In this document: piece after piece, positions 42,297 through 49,627 of the stretch | Layout of the letters: each line of letters starts with the position of its first letter | How positions within the stretch are numbered: position 1 is the first letter of the stretch | From: a virus | Direction: 5' to 3' (one strand) | Virus record (IMG/VR): IMGVR_UViG_3300027749_000056 | Coordinates: 49,623 to 113,622 of that record | Length of the DNA stretch: 64,000 bases | Made by a program: the position numbers and the translations under genes | Notes under the pieces: model-generated | The model's database searches: none | What the model saw: only the letters and a program-made list of their open reading frames with translations | What the model was told of the DNA's origin: nothing

Positions 42297-42689
42297 TTAC
42301 CGTGGATAGCCAGCAAATGCTTTTACTGGACTGATTTTATCTACATCAGACATTTCTTCCGATGCTTGGGTGCCAATGCGTATGGCGTCTGAAGGTGGCA
42401 TGCCCATGCTCTTGAGCGCATCTTTGATCCAGACTTCTGCCTCAGGATCATAACTCACAACAATTTCGTTTTCACCAAACACTGACTCTTTGCCATCAAA
42501 TGGTGGCACGCCATCTCTGGCACGAGCTGCCGCACCTTTGGCACCAGCAATGGCAACACCAAAACGATATTGCAAATACGGATCTTGATTTTTTAAAGCA
42601 GGAATTTTAAAAGCTCCAGGCAGTGCTCGACCCACATCAGCAGTAAATGATCCTGTGCGACCTTCATTGAAAAATTCTCGTGCTCTCAT
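42297..42689 (-). CDS. Putative internal head protein with targeting leader (paralogue 1)
   Basis: A 130-residue protein. The N-terminus MRAREFFNEG resembles T4 capsid-targeting leaders (short, ending in x-x-E before a small residue). The C-terminus KISPVKAFAGYPR is nearly the same as that of its neighbour at 42686, so they are tandem paralogues. DGVPPFDGKESVFGENEIVVSYDPE in the middle is hydrophilic. If the leader is right, it is cut by the prohead protease and packed with DNA. FNE is not a perfect (L/I)xE. Confidence 0.6.
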   Translation of the reverse strand: MRAREFFNEGRTGSFTADVGRALPGAFKIPALKNQDPYLQYRFGVAIAGAKGAAARARDGVPPFDGKESVFGENEIVVSYDPEAEVWIKDALKSMGMPPSDAIRIGTQASEEMSDVDKISPVKAFAGYPR

Positions 42690-43069
42690 CGGGGATATCC
42701 TGCAAAGCCTTTCACAGGACTGACCTTGTGAGTGTCTGGTTGTTCTCTGCTGCGATGATCTGATACTGCGTGAATAGTTTCTGCACCAATAGTTTTCATG
42801 GCACCATGAATCATATTATCTTCTTCTTTGGTGTATGGATGTGCTGTGTTGTATTTTTCAACCCATGACGCAGGATCCATTTGATCTCTTGGAATGGCTT
42901 TTTTACTCTTGCCATCATGCATGGCAGCTGCCATCATCATGCGATTCATATGATTGATACGATCGTAGCCGCCATTGTCACGCATGGTATGGGCACCGGG
43001 CATGGCATGATCATGCCCACCAGGTATTTTACCTTTGCGATCCTCAGTCACAAACTCTTGTGCTCGCAT
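42686..43069 (-). CDS. Putative internal head protein with targeting leader (paralogue 2)
   Basis: A 127-residue protein. It starts MRAQEFVTED and ends KVSPVKGFAGYPR, as its neighbour. The middle has many His and Met (HAMPGAHTMRDNGGY, NHMNRMMMAAAMHDG), so it may bind metal. It overlaps the neighbour by 4 nt. The role as an ejected internal protein rests on the leader and the virion gene setting. Confidence 0.6.
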   Translation of the reverse strand: MRAQEFVTEDRKGKIPGGHDHAMPGAHTMRDNGGYDRINHMNRMMMAAAMHDGKSKKAIPRDQMDPASWVEKYNTAHPYTKEEDNMIHGAMKTIGAETIHAVSDHRSREQPDTHKVSPVKGFAGYPR

Positions 43070-43368
43070 TATGGGTTGCTTCCGTACCCGATCACACCTT
43101 CTTGTGCAGAACTTGCTGTGCCTAATGCAAGAGCAGTAAAATTGTTACCGGTCAAGGTCAAATAGTTGCCTGCACCTACATAAATTTCTTGAGTGGTTCC
43201 GTTAGGTACACTTACTGCATTTGCATATAGATTACCTACAGCATTAGCAGTGCCCAGAGCAGTAGCGAACACTTGATAGGTAACATTAGTGCTTTCAGAA
43301 TTGATTTGCGCTTTGTCTGTTGTCCACAACACATTACCTGCTGTGTCTTTGATTACTTGAATAGCCAT
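43069..43368 (-). CDS. Small beta-rich virion-type protein
   Basis: A 99-residue protein, Thr/Ala/Gly-rich with alternating strands (YVGAGNYLTLTGNNFTALALGTASSAQEG). It could be a head decoration or a small structural subunit. It shares one base with both neighbours in a tight chain of virion genes. No family recognised. Confidence 0.6.
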   Translation of the reverse strand: MAIQVIKDTAGNVLWTTDKAQINSESTNVTYQVFATALGTANAVGNLYANAVSVPNGTTQEIYVGAGNYLTLTGNNFTALALGTASSAQEGVIGYGSNP

Positions 43369-43541
43369 TATTTGTTATCCTTGTTGGGCTGACTGACCAC
43401 GGGTTGAAATAGTTCACGAGTTTGATACATCACTCCGGGAATTTCCACGGGTTGTTGTCTCACCGAAGGAATTGACGGAGGCACATATTCATTGGCTTTG
43501 CGTTGTGCTAGTTCGGCTGCAATTTCACTGTATGGTGTCAT
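43368..43541 (-). CDS. Small proline-rich protein
   Basis: A 57-residue protein: MTPYSEIAAELAQRKANEYVPP is a helix followed by a Pro/Gln-rich tail. I prefer the ATG at 43541 with AAGGGG before it to the frame start at 43568, which lies inside the upstream gene. No known family. Confidence 0.55.
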   Translation of the reverse strand: MTPYSEIAAELAQRKANEYVPPSIPSVRQQPVEIPGVMYQTRELFQPVVSQPNKDNK

Positions 43542-43546
43542 GATTT

Positions 43547-45790
43547 TTACCCCTTGTAGGCTCGCCATTGATTGGTCAAAGCAAATATACTTTCTTCAAC
43601 TTTTTTTTCTTTGTCAGCAACAGCTTTTTTCATTGGCTCTTTTTTGTCGCCATCTTTGTCTAAGTCGGGGAAGTCAGGCTTCTTGGCTTCTCGGATGCCG
43701 GCAATGTCACGCATGCGGCTCAGCATCTGTTCAAAACTTTCTGTCACAGACTCGTCACACTCGCATGGATCGCAATCGCAAGCTGAACATTTCTCAGCTT
43801 CGTCAAGTTCTTCCTCTTCGGCATCTTCTTTCATGGTGCGTTCCCATGGCTTGAGATTGTCTTGCTGAACACCAGCCATTTCCATCATTCTACGAAGAGC
43901 TTCATCTTCTTCGTATGTGTGTTGGCGGTCTTCTTGACTGGCCAATACTGGCACCTGTGATTGACCAGTTGACTTAGGACCGTTCAATCCATCACTATAC
44001 ATCATGGCATCTTCTGTGCCTGTTTGGTCAGTTGGCCAATCTGGATTGTTTTCAGCTAGGGCTTCGTCAATATCGCCACATCCGCAATCACTCATGCCGC
44101 AACTTGGGCATGGCTCTTCACTATGACCGTGTTCATCACCGTGGCCCATTTCTTGACCCATTTGCTCACCGCCACCCAGGCCTGCATTTTTAAGCAAACC
44201 AGCCAGCTTGAGTGCATCTTCGTCTGTGGCAGTGATGGTCAAACTCTTGCCACCTTCGGTTGAGTCGCTCATGTTCACGCTCATAGATTCAGCAATCATC
44301 TTTTCCAGTTCACGATTCATTGAATCGTAAATGCCTTGTCCAAAGCTGAAGCCACTTGATGCTGTAGGAGTTTCTGCTCCGCCTTGCTCTTTTACTTTCT
44401 TAGGCTTGTCTTCTTTTTTGTCTTTCTTTTCGTCGTACTCAATGTCCTTGGCTACTTTCTTACCGGCTTTTTCGGCCTTGGCATCTTCTGAGCCACGCTT
44501 TTTACCATGGATCCCATCTTTCTTCTTCTCGTCGTACTCAATGTCCTTGGTAACTTTCTTACCGGCCTTTTCAGCACGGTTGTCACGTTTGTTTGTAGAC
44601 TCTTCGCCCATGGCCATTTCTTCATCGCCGGATTGATTCTGCATGTAGTCATCCACAGCAGTCATCATGCCTTCAATCTTGGCCAACTTGGCTTGCACCC
44701 ATTCTGGCAAGTTGTCGTTGTCGCCTAGGATCTTTTCCAAGGCCTGTGCATGACGTACCACAGTCTTGATACTGTCTTTGGCCATGTCGCCTTCTTGATC
44801 GTATTCGCCTGGATCACGGTCATTTTCTTTTGTCATCAACTTTGAACGACCTGATGGTCCCTTGGCACCAATACTTTGTTTGGTACCCTTGGGACGTCCG
44901 CGTCCGCGTGGTCCTGCTTGTGTGTCTGCATCATCATCGGCGCCTACTGAATGCCCTTGGTCATCTGTGCGGCGTGTTACAGTACGGCCTGTATATCTTG
45001 GATCTGAGGTGCTGTGTTTGATATCGTGCTTGGCACCACGTTCAACTGACCCAACTTGAGGAACGTCTTTGCGAGGCTTCTTGTATGATGTAAACGGATT
45101 ATTATCGTCATCTTCGCCCATGTCAGCACCTTTGCGCAACGCAGCAAGATCAGGACCATCAATTCTTTTTGGGTTGCCGCCCAATGCAGCCATTTTCTTT
45201 TGCTTGGGGCTCAATGCATTTTTAATAGCTTCGGCAGCCACATCACCAATGCGCTCGTCAACTTCTTTTTTGGCGACAGCAATCTTGTCAGCAAATGACT
45301 TCTGCTTGCCTGTCATTGGAGCACCAGCTTCCATTGGGCCATAGTCTTCTGTAGCGCCAGGCTTCTTGCCTGTTTGTGGCATGCCCACTTTCTTTTGCAA
45401 ATCTTTGCGCATGGCTTCGTCGTCGCCGTGACCCAACTTTTCAAGACCTTTTCTTGCCATATCTTTGGCCAAATGACCTACCAACTTGGCTTTGTCTTTA
45501 AGACTTTCTTCAACTGTTTGTTCTTCTAGTTGACCGGCCTTCTTCATCTTCTGGAATTGTGCACCGGCAATCTTGTTGCCTTTTTCACCGCCGCCAGCTT
45601 TCTTAGCCAGTGCTTTGAAGCCTGTTGTGGCATTGTTGTGCTTGCCCATGTCACGCTCATTGAGTGCTTGTGTTAACTGACTCTTTGATTTATGCGCAGG
45701 TGCTGACTGCTCGTTCAACTGGCCATGTGTCTTGCTAGGTGTGGCACGAATCTCGTCCAGCTTTTTGTTTAAGTCGTAAAAAAATGTCAT
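43547..45790 (-). CDS. Large charged low-complexity protein with cysteine clusters
   Basis: A 747-residue, Lys/Asp/Glu-rich and Gly-rich protein, probably largely disordered. It contains a 33-residue-spaced repeat (AEKAGKKV[T/A]KDIEYDEKK) and two cysteine clusters: CPSCGMSDCGCGD and CSACDCDPCECD, likely metal-binding. The opening MTFFYDLNKKLDE could be a targeting leader (LDE), and LNE occurs at about residue 25. It lies among putative internal head proteins, so a scaffold or ejected protein is plausible. I recognise no domain. Confidence 0.65.
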   Translation of the reverse strand: MTFFYDLNKKLDEIRATPSKTHGQLNEQSAPAHKSKSQLTQALNERDMGKHNNATTGFKALAKKAGGGEKGNKIAGAQFQKMKKAGQLEEQTVEESLKDKAKLVGHLAKDMARKGLEKLGHGDDEAMRKDLQKKVGMPQTGKKPGATEDYGPMEAGAPMTGKQKSFADKIAVAKKEVDERIGDVAAEAIKNALSPKQKKMAALGGNPKRIDGPDLAALRKGADMGEDDDNNPFTSYKKPRKDVPQVGSVERGAKHDIKHSTSDPRYTGRTVTRRTDDQGHSVGADDDADTQAGPRGRGRPKGTKQSIGAKGPSGRSKLMTKENDRDPGEYDQEGDMAKDSIKTVVRHAQALEKILGDNDNLPEWVQAKLAKIEGMMTAVDDYMQNQSGDEEMAMGEESTNKRDNRAEKAGKKVTKDIEYDEKKKDGIHGKKRGSEDAKAEKAGKKVAKDIEYDEKKDKKEDKPKKVKEQGGAETPTASSGFSFGQGIYDSMNRELEKMIAESMSVNMSDSTEGGKSLTITATDEDALKLAGLLKNAGLGGGEQMGQEMGHGDEHGHSEEPCPSCGMSDCGCGDIDEALAENNPDWPTDQTGTEDAMMYSDGLNGPKSTGQSQVPVLASQEDRQHTYEEDEALRRMMEMAGVQQDNLKPWERTMKEDAEEEELDEAEKCSACDCDPCECDESVTESFEQMLSRMRDIAGIREAKKPDFPDLDKDGDKKEPMKKAVADKEKKVEESIFALTNQWRAYKG
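44431..44574 (-). repeat. Two copies of a coding repeat
   Basis: Near-identical 45-bp stretches begin at 44431 and 44530, 99 bp (33 codons) apart, and encode AEKAGKKVxKDIEYDE. They lie inside the large charged protein and suggest an internal duplication. Confidence 0.65.
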
Positions 45791-45794
45791 TTCA

Positions 45795-46403
45795 TTATCC
45801 TCTTGGGTTGGCGCCGGTTGCAGGCTTGGGTTGACGCTTGATATTGGTCATAGGGCTTTTGTTGCCCTGGGGAAGTTGGTTAGTGGTCTTGGCAGGAGGT
45901 GTCCGACCACCAGCCACTGTGAAATCACTGCGGTAAGCATTCTTCAACACAGCATGATCATATGGTCCGGCTGAGTAGTCTTTCTTGAGTGCTCGTTGTT
46001 CAGCATTGTCTGCAGGGTAATCTGTGTCTGCCAACAGGTCTTTGTTTTCAGATTCAATTTTGTCCATCTCATCAACAAGTCCATCCACGTGTGGCTGTGT
46101 TTGCATCACAATAAGATTGGGATCACCACCTAGCATTTGAAACAACTGTTTGATCTGTGGCTCAATTGCTGGATACTTGAAACTCACATCAAACATTGTC
46201 ACAGCGTCATTCTGATTGTTTGGAAAGTCTGTGAGGATCTTTTGAATAGGAGTAGTCTTGACGTCGCCCAGTTTGGCTGGGTCAAATTGATCCAGTTTTG
46301 ATTTGAGTTGACGCACAAGATCGTCCGGAATGCGACCGCACATTTTGATACGATAATCGTATGTGCGTTCACTTTCTGCTAGATATTTGGCAAATGGTTT
46401 CAT
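45795..46403 (-). CDS. Putative internal head protein with (L/I)xE leader
   Basis: A 202-residue protein. MKPFAKYLAES has the length and shape of T4 internal-protein leaders and ends in LAE, a perfect (L/I)xE cleavage site. Residues 12-120 look folded; the end is Pro/Lys/Asn-rich. A late box (46421-46428) lies 17 nt upstream of the ATG. Similar proteins occur in environmental T4-like phages without known function. Confidence 0.65.
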   Translation of the reverse strand: MKPFAKYLAESERTYDYRIKMCGRIPDDLVRQLKSKLDQFDPAKLGDVKTTPIQKILTDFPNNQNDAVTMFDVSFKYPAIEPQIKQLFQMLGGDPNLIVMQTQPHVDGLVDEMDKIESENKDLLADTDYPADNAEQRALKKDYSAGPYDHAVLKNAYRSDFTVAGGRTPPAKTTNQLPQGNKSPMTNIKRQPKPATGANPRG

Positions 46404-46420
46404 GTCAGGTTCCTGTGATA

Positions 46421-46428
46421 TATTTATT
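46421..46428 (-). promoter_or_regulatory. Candidate late promoter box AATAAATA
   Basis: One base from the T4 late consensus, 17 nt upstream of the ATG at 46403; it overlaps the gp16 stop codon. Confidence 0.5.
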
Positions 46429-46915
46429 CTTTTTGAGCGTTTTGATTCTTACCCAGAATTCTTTCCAGCAATTCATTGCGACTGAGCACATGGCCTTGGC
46501 CTTGCTGTGCAGTGGCCTCTGGATCTTTGTCCGCTTGTTGCTGATCCAATCGCATTTTTTTCATCTGCAAGTCGATCATCTTGAGTTTTTTGTCCAGCTT
46601 GGCTGTTTTGGCTGTGATAGCATGGCCTAGCATGTTGCTGGCTACACCAAATATTTCACTAGCAAATCTTGAGTCTACCTGCATGCCAAGGTCCATCAGG
46701 TCTCGGTAGCTGGCAGTAGCTAGGCCAGCTAGTTCGTCCATTTCTTGGTCAGTGGACTCCAAGCCACGCACAGCCGGCAAGGCAGCGTCTATCTTATTGA
46801 TAGCATCATCTAGTGTTTGGATGGCGGTGCGATTTTCTGCTATTGAAGGAACAGCAACATCCACTTCTTCAGTGGAGGGTGGTAAATCAAAAAGTTCTTC
46901 GAGTTTTCTCGTCAT
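46424..46915 (-). CDS. 16: Terminase small subunit, gp16
   Basis: A 163-residue protein (T4: 164) that recognises DNA and stimulates gp17. It is helical throughout: AIQTLDDAINKIDAALPAVRGLES, then a long basic coiled region (KTAKLDKKLKMIDLQMKKMRLDQQ). The size and layout match the T4-type small terminase. It lies beside gp4, away from gp17. ACTAAATA just 4 nt before its ATG is a late-like string with odd spacing. Confidence 0.75.
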   Translation of the reverse strand: MTRKLEELFDLPPSTEEVDVAVPSIAENRTAIQTLDDAINKIDAALPAVRGLESTDQEMDELAGLATASYRDLMDLGMQVDSRFASEIFGVASNMLGHAITAKTAKLDKKLKMIDLQMKKMRLDQQQADKDPEATAQQGQGHVLSRNELLERILGKNQNAQKE

Positions 46916-46929
46916 GCCATATTTAGTGG

Positions 46930-47361
46930 CTATGCTTTACCGTTCTTAAACATATCGTCTTCAGTTATTACCCTAAAAGTCAAGCCTTGATTTCTGCACC
47001 ATTTGACCGCAGCGTCCCATTTGGCGTAGTTTACGGCTACTACGGCACGGTCTCTGGGCTTTTGGCCTTCAGTGATGGCGCTTTGACCTTTGGGTTTAAT
47101 TTCAATCAACTCCGCTCGAAGTGTGTGGTCACGAGTTTTGTAAGTGATCAAAAAATCTGGCACATACGTGGTCATTTTGCCAGTTAGTGGATGCAGATAA
47201 GGAATGCGGATGCTTTCACTGGCCCATTGCATGATGTTGTCATTGGTATCGCAAAAACGCATGAATGAATGTTCCCAACCTGATCGATATCTGGGCATGC
47301 CTTGGCCCACATATTTCTTAGGGTTGATAACTTGATAGACGCCTTGTGCCCACTTGCTCAT
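46930..47361 (-). CDS. 4: Head completion protein, gp4
   Basis: A 143-residue protein (T4: 150) required to finish filled heads. YRSGWEHSFMRFCD and YVPDFLITY followed by LIEIKPK form a restriction-endonuclease-like core: the Asp of PDF and the E-x-K give a metal site, as in T4 gp4-type proteins. It is coupled to the structural gene upstream (4-nt overlap). Confidence 0.85.
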   Translation of the reverse strand: MSKWAQGVYQVINPKKYVGQGMPRYRSGWEHSFMRFCDTNDNIMQWASESIRIPYLHPLTGKMTTYVPDFLITYKTRDHTLRAELIEIKPKGQSAITEGQKPRDRAVVAVNYAKWDAAVKWCRNQGLTFRVITEDDMFKNGKA

Positions 47362-47723
47362 TGAAGCACTGTTCTGGCAGCATAGTAGTTGGGTACCGGT
47401 TGTACATTTACACCCAGTAGTGTGGCTCTGCTGCGGATATTGTTTAGATAGTAGGCCATGTTGAGATTTATTGTCATGACATCTACACCTTGAAAACTGT
47501 CTAACAGTGTAAGTGCCGGAATATTGGTTTGTTCTGCCACTTGAAACAAACTCACTGTGAAGTTGCCTGCTACTCTGGCATCTCCCATTTGTTGTTTAAA
47601 AAAACTCAACACAATATCATACTCAGCAGCAGGCACATTGGCTTCAAAGTTGTAGAATCTGTCAAACACTCGCACAGTTTGATCAAGATTGGTATTGGTG
47701 TAATTGACTGAACCTGTAGACAT
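47358..47723 (-). CDS. Virion or baseplate protein of unknown function
   Basis: A 121-residue mixed protein (VRVFDRFYNFEANVPAAEYDIVLSFF, then LLDSFQGVDVMTINLNMAYYLN). I recall a structural gene of this size at this place in marine T4-like phages. It overlaps gp4 by 4 nt and the tube-like gene by one base. Function unknown. Confidence 0.65.
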   Translation of the reverse strand: MSTGSVNYTNTNLDQTVRVFDRFYNFEANVPAAEYDIVLSFFKQQMGDARVAGNFTVSLFQVAEQTNIPALTLLDSFQGVDVMTINLNMAYYLNNIRSRATLLGVNVQPVPNYYAARTVLQ

Positions 47724-48913
47724 TATATAAGTCCTCTAAGGTCGTCACCAGTTGCTGCTGCTGAATTTATAACTCGAGTATATGCTCGTTGAGTTGACTG
47801 TACAGGAAACGCCCAACCATCAGCTTTGTTTATCACCGCTCTAACTGCATTGGCACCATTTTGACTGATAACTTGTTTGCCCAATGATATAGCTTCACTT
47901 TGCACAATAGATTGCAAATTCTTTCCTTTGAATGTGTTGTAGGCTGCGCCAGCCTTTTGTGCTGCACCAATCAAGCCTGCCACTGATCCTGATTCTAAGT
48001 CTGCCAGGATGCCTTCGCCTGTGCTTAAAAGACCACCTTGCCCAAAAATAGTTGCAGTGGATCCTGCACGTGCCAATGGACTTGGTACTTCATCATAGTG
48101 TGCTGCGTCTGGCCAACGAATATTGGTATCCGGTTTACCAAGTCCACCGTTGAGGTATTTCACAGTTTCGTAGCGTATGGTCATGGTATGTTGCATGGTT
48201 CCATTACCTTGTGAATAATCGTAAGTGTCATGGTTCCAGTTGGTGATCAATGGATTGATCAAGATGTATCTAGCATACTTGTGTTGATCAAATCCAATGA
48301 TCTGAATGTCTCTAAAGAATGGTGGCTTGCCACTTGCTGTTTGTGTGCCGTCCATGAAGTTTTCGCCAATGTATCCCCAGTCATTCACACTGCCCACACG
48401 GTTCTGTTGATAGATGTCTCGATTGTTATAGCTGAATCCATTTGTTTTGGTAGCATTTAGACCAACTGTGCCATACTCGGTTGGAGCATTTGAAATGTAT
48501 TGTTGTGCTGGATCTTTGTAGTAGTAAGAATAATACTGATACCACATTTCACGTATGTTGTCGCCGCCATCATCATGAAATGTAATGTTTACTGGTTCAT
48601 AGTTGATTTTAGTTTGTACAATTCTTTTGCGGTTGTATTGATTCAACGTAGCAACATCAATATTGTATTTGGGCAAGTCAACTGTTTTTACCGCCAAACT
48701 AAGATTAGAAATATTCTCAGGATTAAAAATTTTACTATTTTTCAATGCAGGTATCTGATTGTAGTTCAATGAAAATTGAACATGAAATAAAAACTTAAAT
48801 CTGGGTTTGAGTTCGTAGGCATTAGTGCGAAAAGTTTTACTTGCGTGAGTGTAGTCACGCAAGCTGTTTGTCGCAGTAAAGCCTTTAAGAAAGTCCTGGC
48901 CGAAGCTAGACAT
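47723..48913 (-). CDS. Second tail-tube-fold protein, possible baseplate tube initiator
   Basis: A 396-residue protein. KFLFHVQFSLN, NLSLAVKTVDLPKYNI and KTKINYEPVNITFHDD, with YQYYSYYYKD, fit the gp19-type tube fold; later it has an Ala/Gly-rich C-terminus. It is longer than the tube gene next door and could be a gp54/gp48-like tube initiator. Its position between gp19 and gp4 fits a tail protein. Confidence 0.65.
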   Translation of the reverse strand: MSSFGQDFLKGFTATNSLRDYTHASKTFRTNAYELKPRFKFLFHVQFSLNYNQIPALKNSKIFNPENISNLSLAVKTVDLPKYNIDVATLNQYNRKRIVQTKINYEPVNITFHDDGGDNIREMWYQYYSYYYKDPAQQYISNAPTEYGTVGLNATKTNGFSYNNRDIYQQNRVGSVNDWGYIGENFMDGTQTASGKPPFFRDIQIIGFDQHKYARYILINPLITNWNHDTYDYSQGNGTMQHTMTIRYETVKYLNGGLGKPDTNIRWPDAAHYDEVPSPLARAGSTATIFGQGGLLSTGEGILADLESGSVAGLIGAAQKAGAAYNTFKGKNLQSIVQSEAISLGKQVISQNGANAVRAVINKADGWAFPVQSTQRAYTRVINSAAATGDDLRGLI

Positions 48914-48923
48914 TGATTAGACC

Positions 48924-49559
48924 TTAGGGTCCTGTGCCGATACCTGTAACAACGTCGTTCACAGTACGGCCGATAACACCACCAATACCGCCACCACCTT
49001 GATTGCCTTGGTTGGCGTTGTCATAAGAGATGTTCATGGTGATTGCTACTGCTTCATTGGTACCATAGTTCATTGGACCGTAGTCTGCACTCACAATATA
49101 GCAACCATACAGTTCCCATGACTCAAGGACTACTGGCTCGTTGGCACCGTTGCCACCGTCAAGCATTTCTAACTTGGTCAAGAATTTGTAGTCAATACCA
49201 GATGCAGCTGAACTCATTTCCAAGAAGTCCATTTGTTTCTGGATTTGTTCGCCAATCAATTTGGACACATTACCTGATGCATCATCACGGATCTCAACAG
49301 CAACGTCTGCCCAGCTATGACGACCAGCCAACTTCAATGTTGAATTGTAAATTGGTAATGTGATTGCTTCAAACGTCAAGTTAGGTCGAGCAAAGCTCAC
49401 AACCTGCTTGGTTAACTCTGTTGTTGGTGTTGAAACTCCCAAATTCTCAAACATCACTCTAAAGCGATATCTAAGTTTTGGCATTAACAGACCTTGGGTG
49501 CTTGAGCTTTGATCGCTTGCAAGCGGTACTGTCATTTTGTTTAATGATGAACTTGGCAT
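48924..49559 (-). CDS. 19: Tail tube protein, gp19
   Basis: A 211-residue protein (T4: 163) that forms the inner tube. KLRYRFRVMFENLG, QVVSFARPNLTFEAITLPIYNS and VLESWELYGCYIVSADYGPMNYGTNEAVAITMNISYDNA are typical tube strands. It has AGGAG and a GATAAATA late box upstream, and lies directly after the sheath gene. Confidence 0.87.
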   Translation of the reverse strand: MPSSSLNKMTVPLASDQSSSTQGLLMPKLRYRFRVMFENLGVSTPTTELTKQVVSFARPNLTFEAITLPIYNSTLKLAGRHSWADVAVEIRDDASGNVSKLIGEQIQKQMDFLEMSSAASGIDYKFLTKLEMLDGGNGANEPVVLESWELYGCYIVSADYGPMNYGTNEAVAITMNISYDNANQGNQGGGGIGGVIGRTVNDVVTGIGTGP

Positions 49560-49578
49560 TGTATATATCTCCTAGTTT

Positions 49579-49586
49579 TATTTATC
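49579..49586 (-). promoter_or_regulatory. Late promoter box GATAAATA before tail tube
   Basis: Seven of eight bases match TATAAATA; it lies 19 nt upstream of the ATG at 49559 with AGGAG between. Confidence 0.65.
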
Positions 49587-49600
49587 TTAGACTTGAGGTC

Positions 49601-49623
49601 AAAAAATAGGGTCCTTGAACCCC
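49601..49623 (-). terminator. Weak terminator between sheath and tube
   Basis: On the minus strand a short GGGT/ACCC-based stem with a G-U pair is followed by TATTTTTTG. It lies just after the sheath stop. Weak stem, good T run. Confidence 0.4.
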
Positions 49624-49627
49624 ACTT

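Noticed and set aside
42268-42300. TATATT and GTAAATAG upstream of the secreted nuclease
   Set aside because: No -35 at proper spacing and a poor late match; not called a promoter.
43563-43590. TTGACCAAT string resembling the early promoter family
   Set aside because: It lies in the coding end of the large charged protein and has no -10 at 17 bp.
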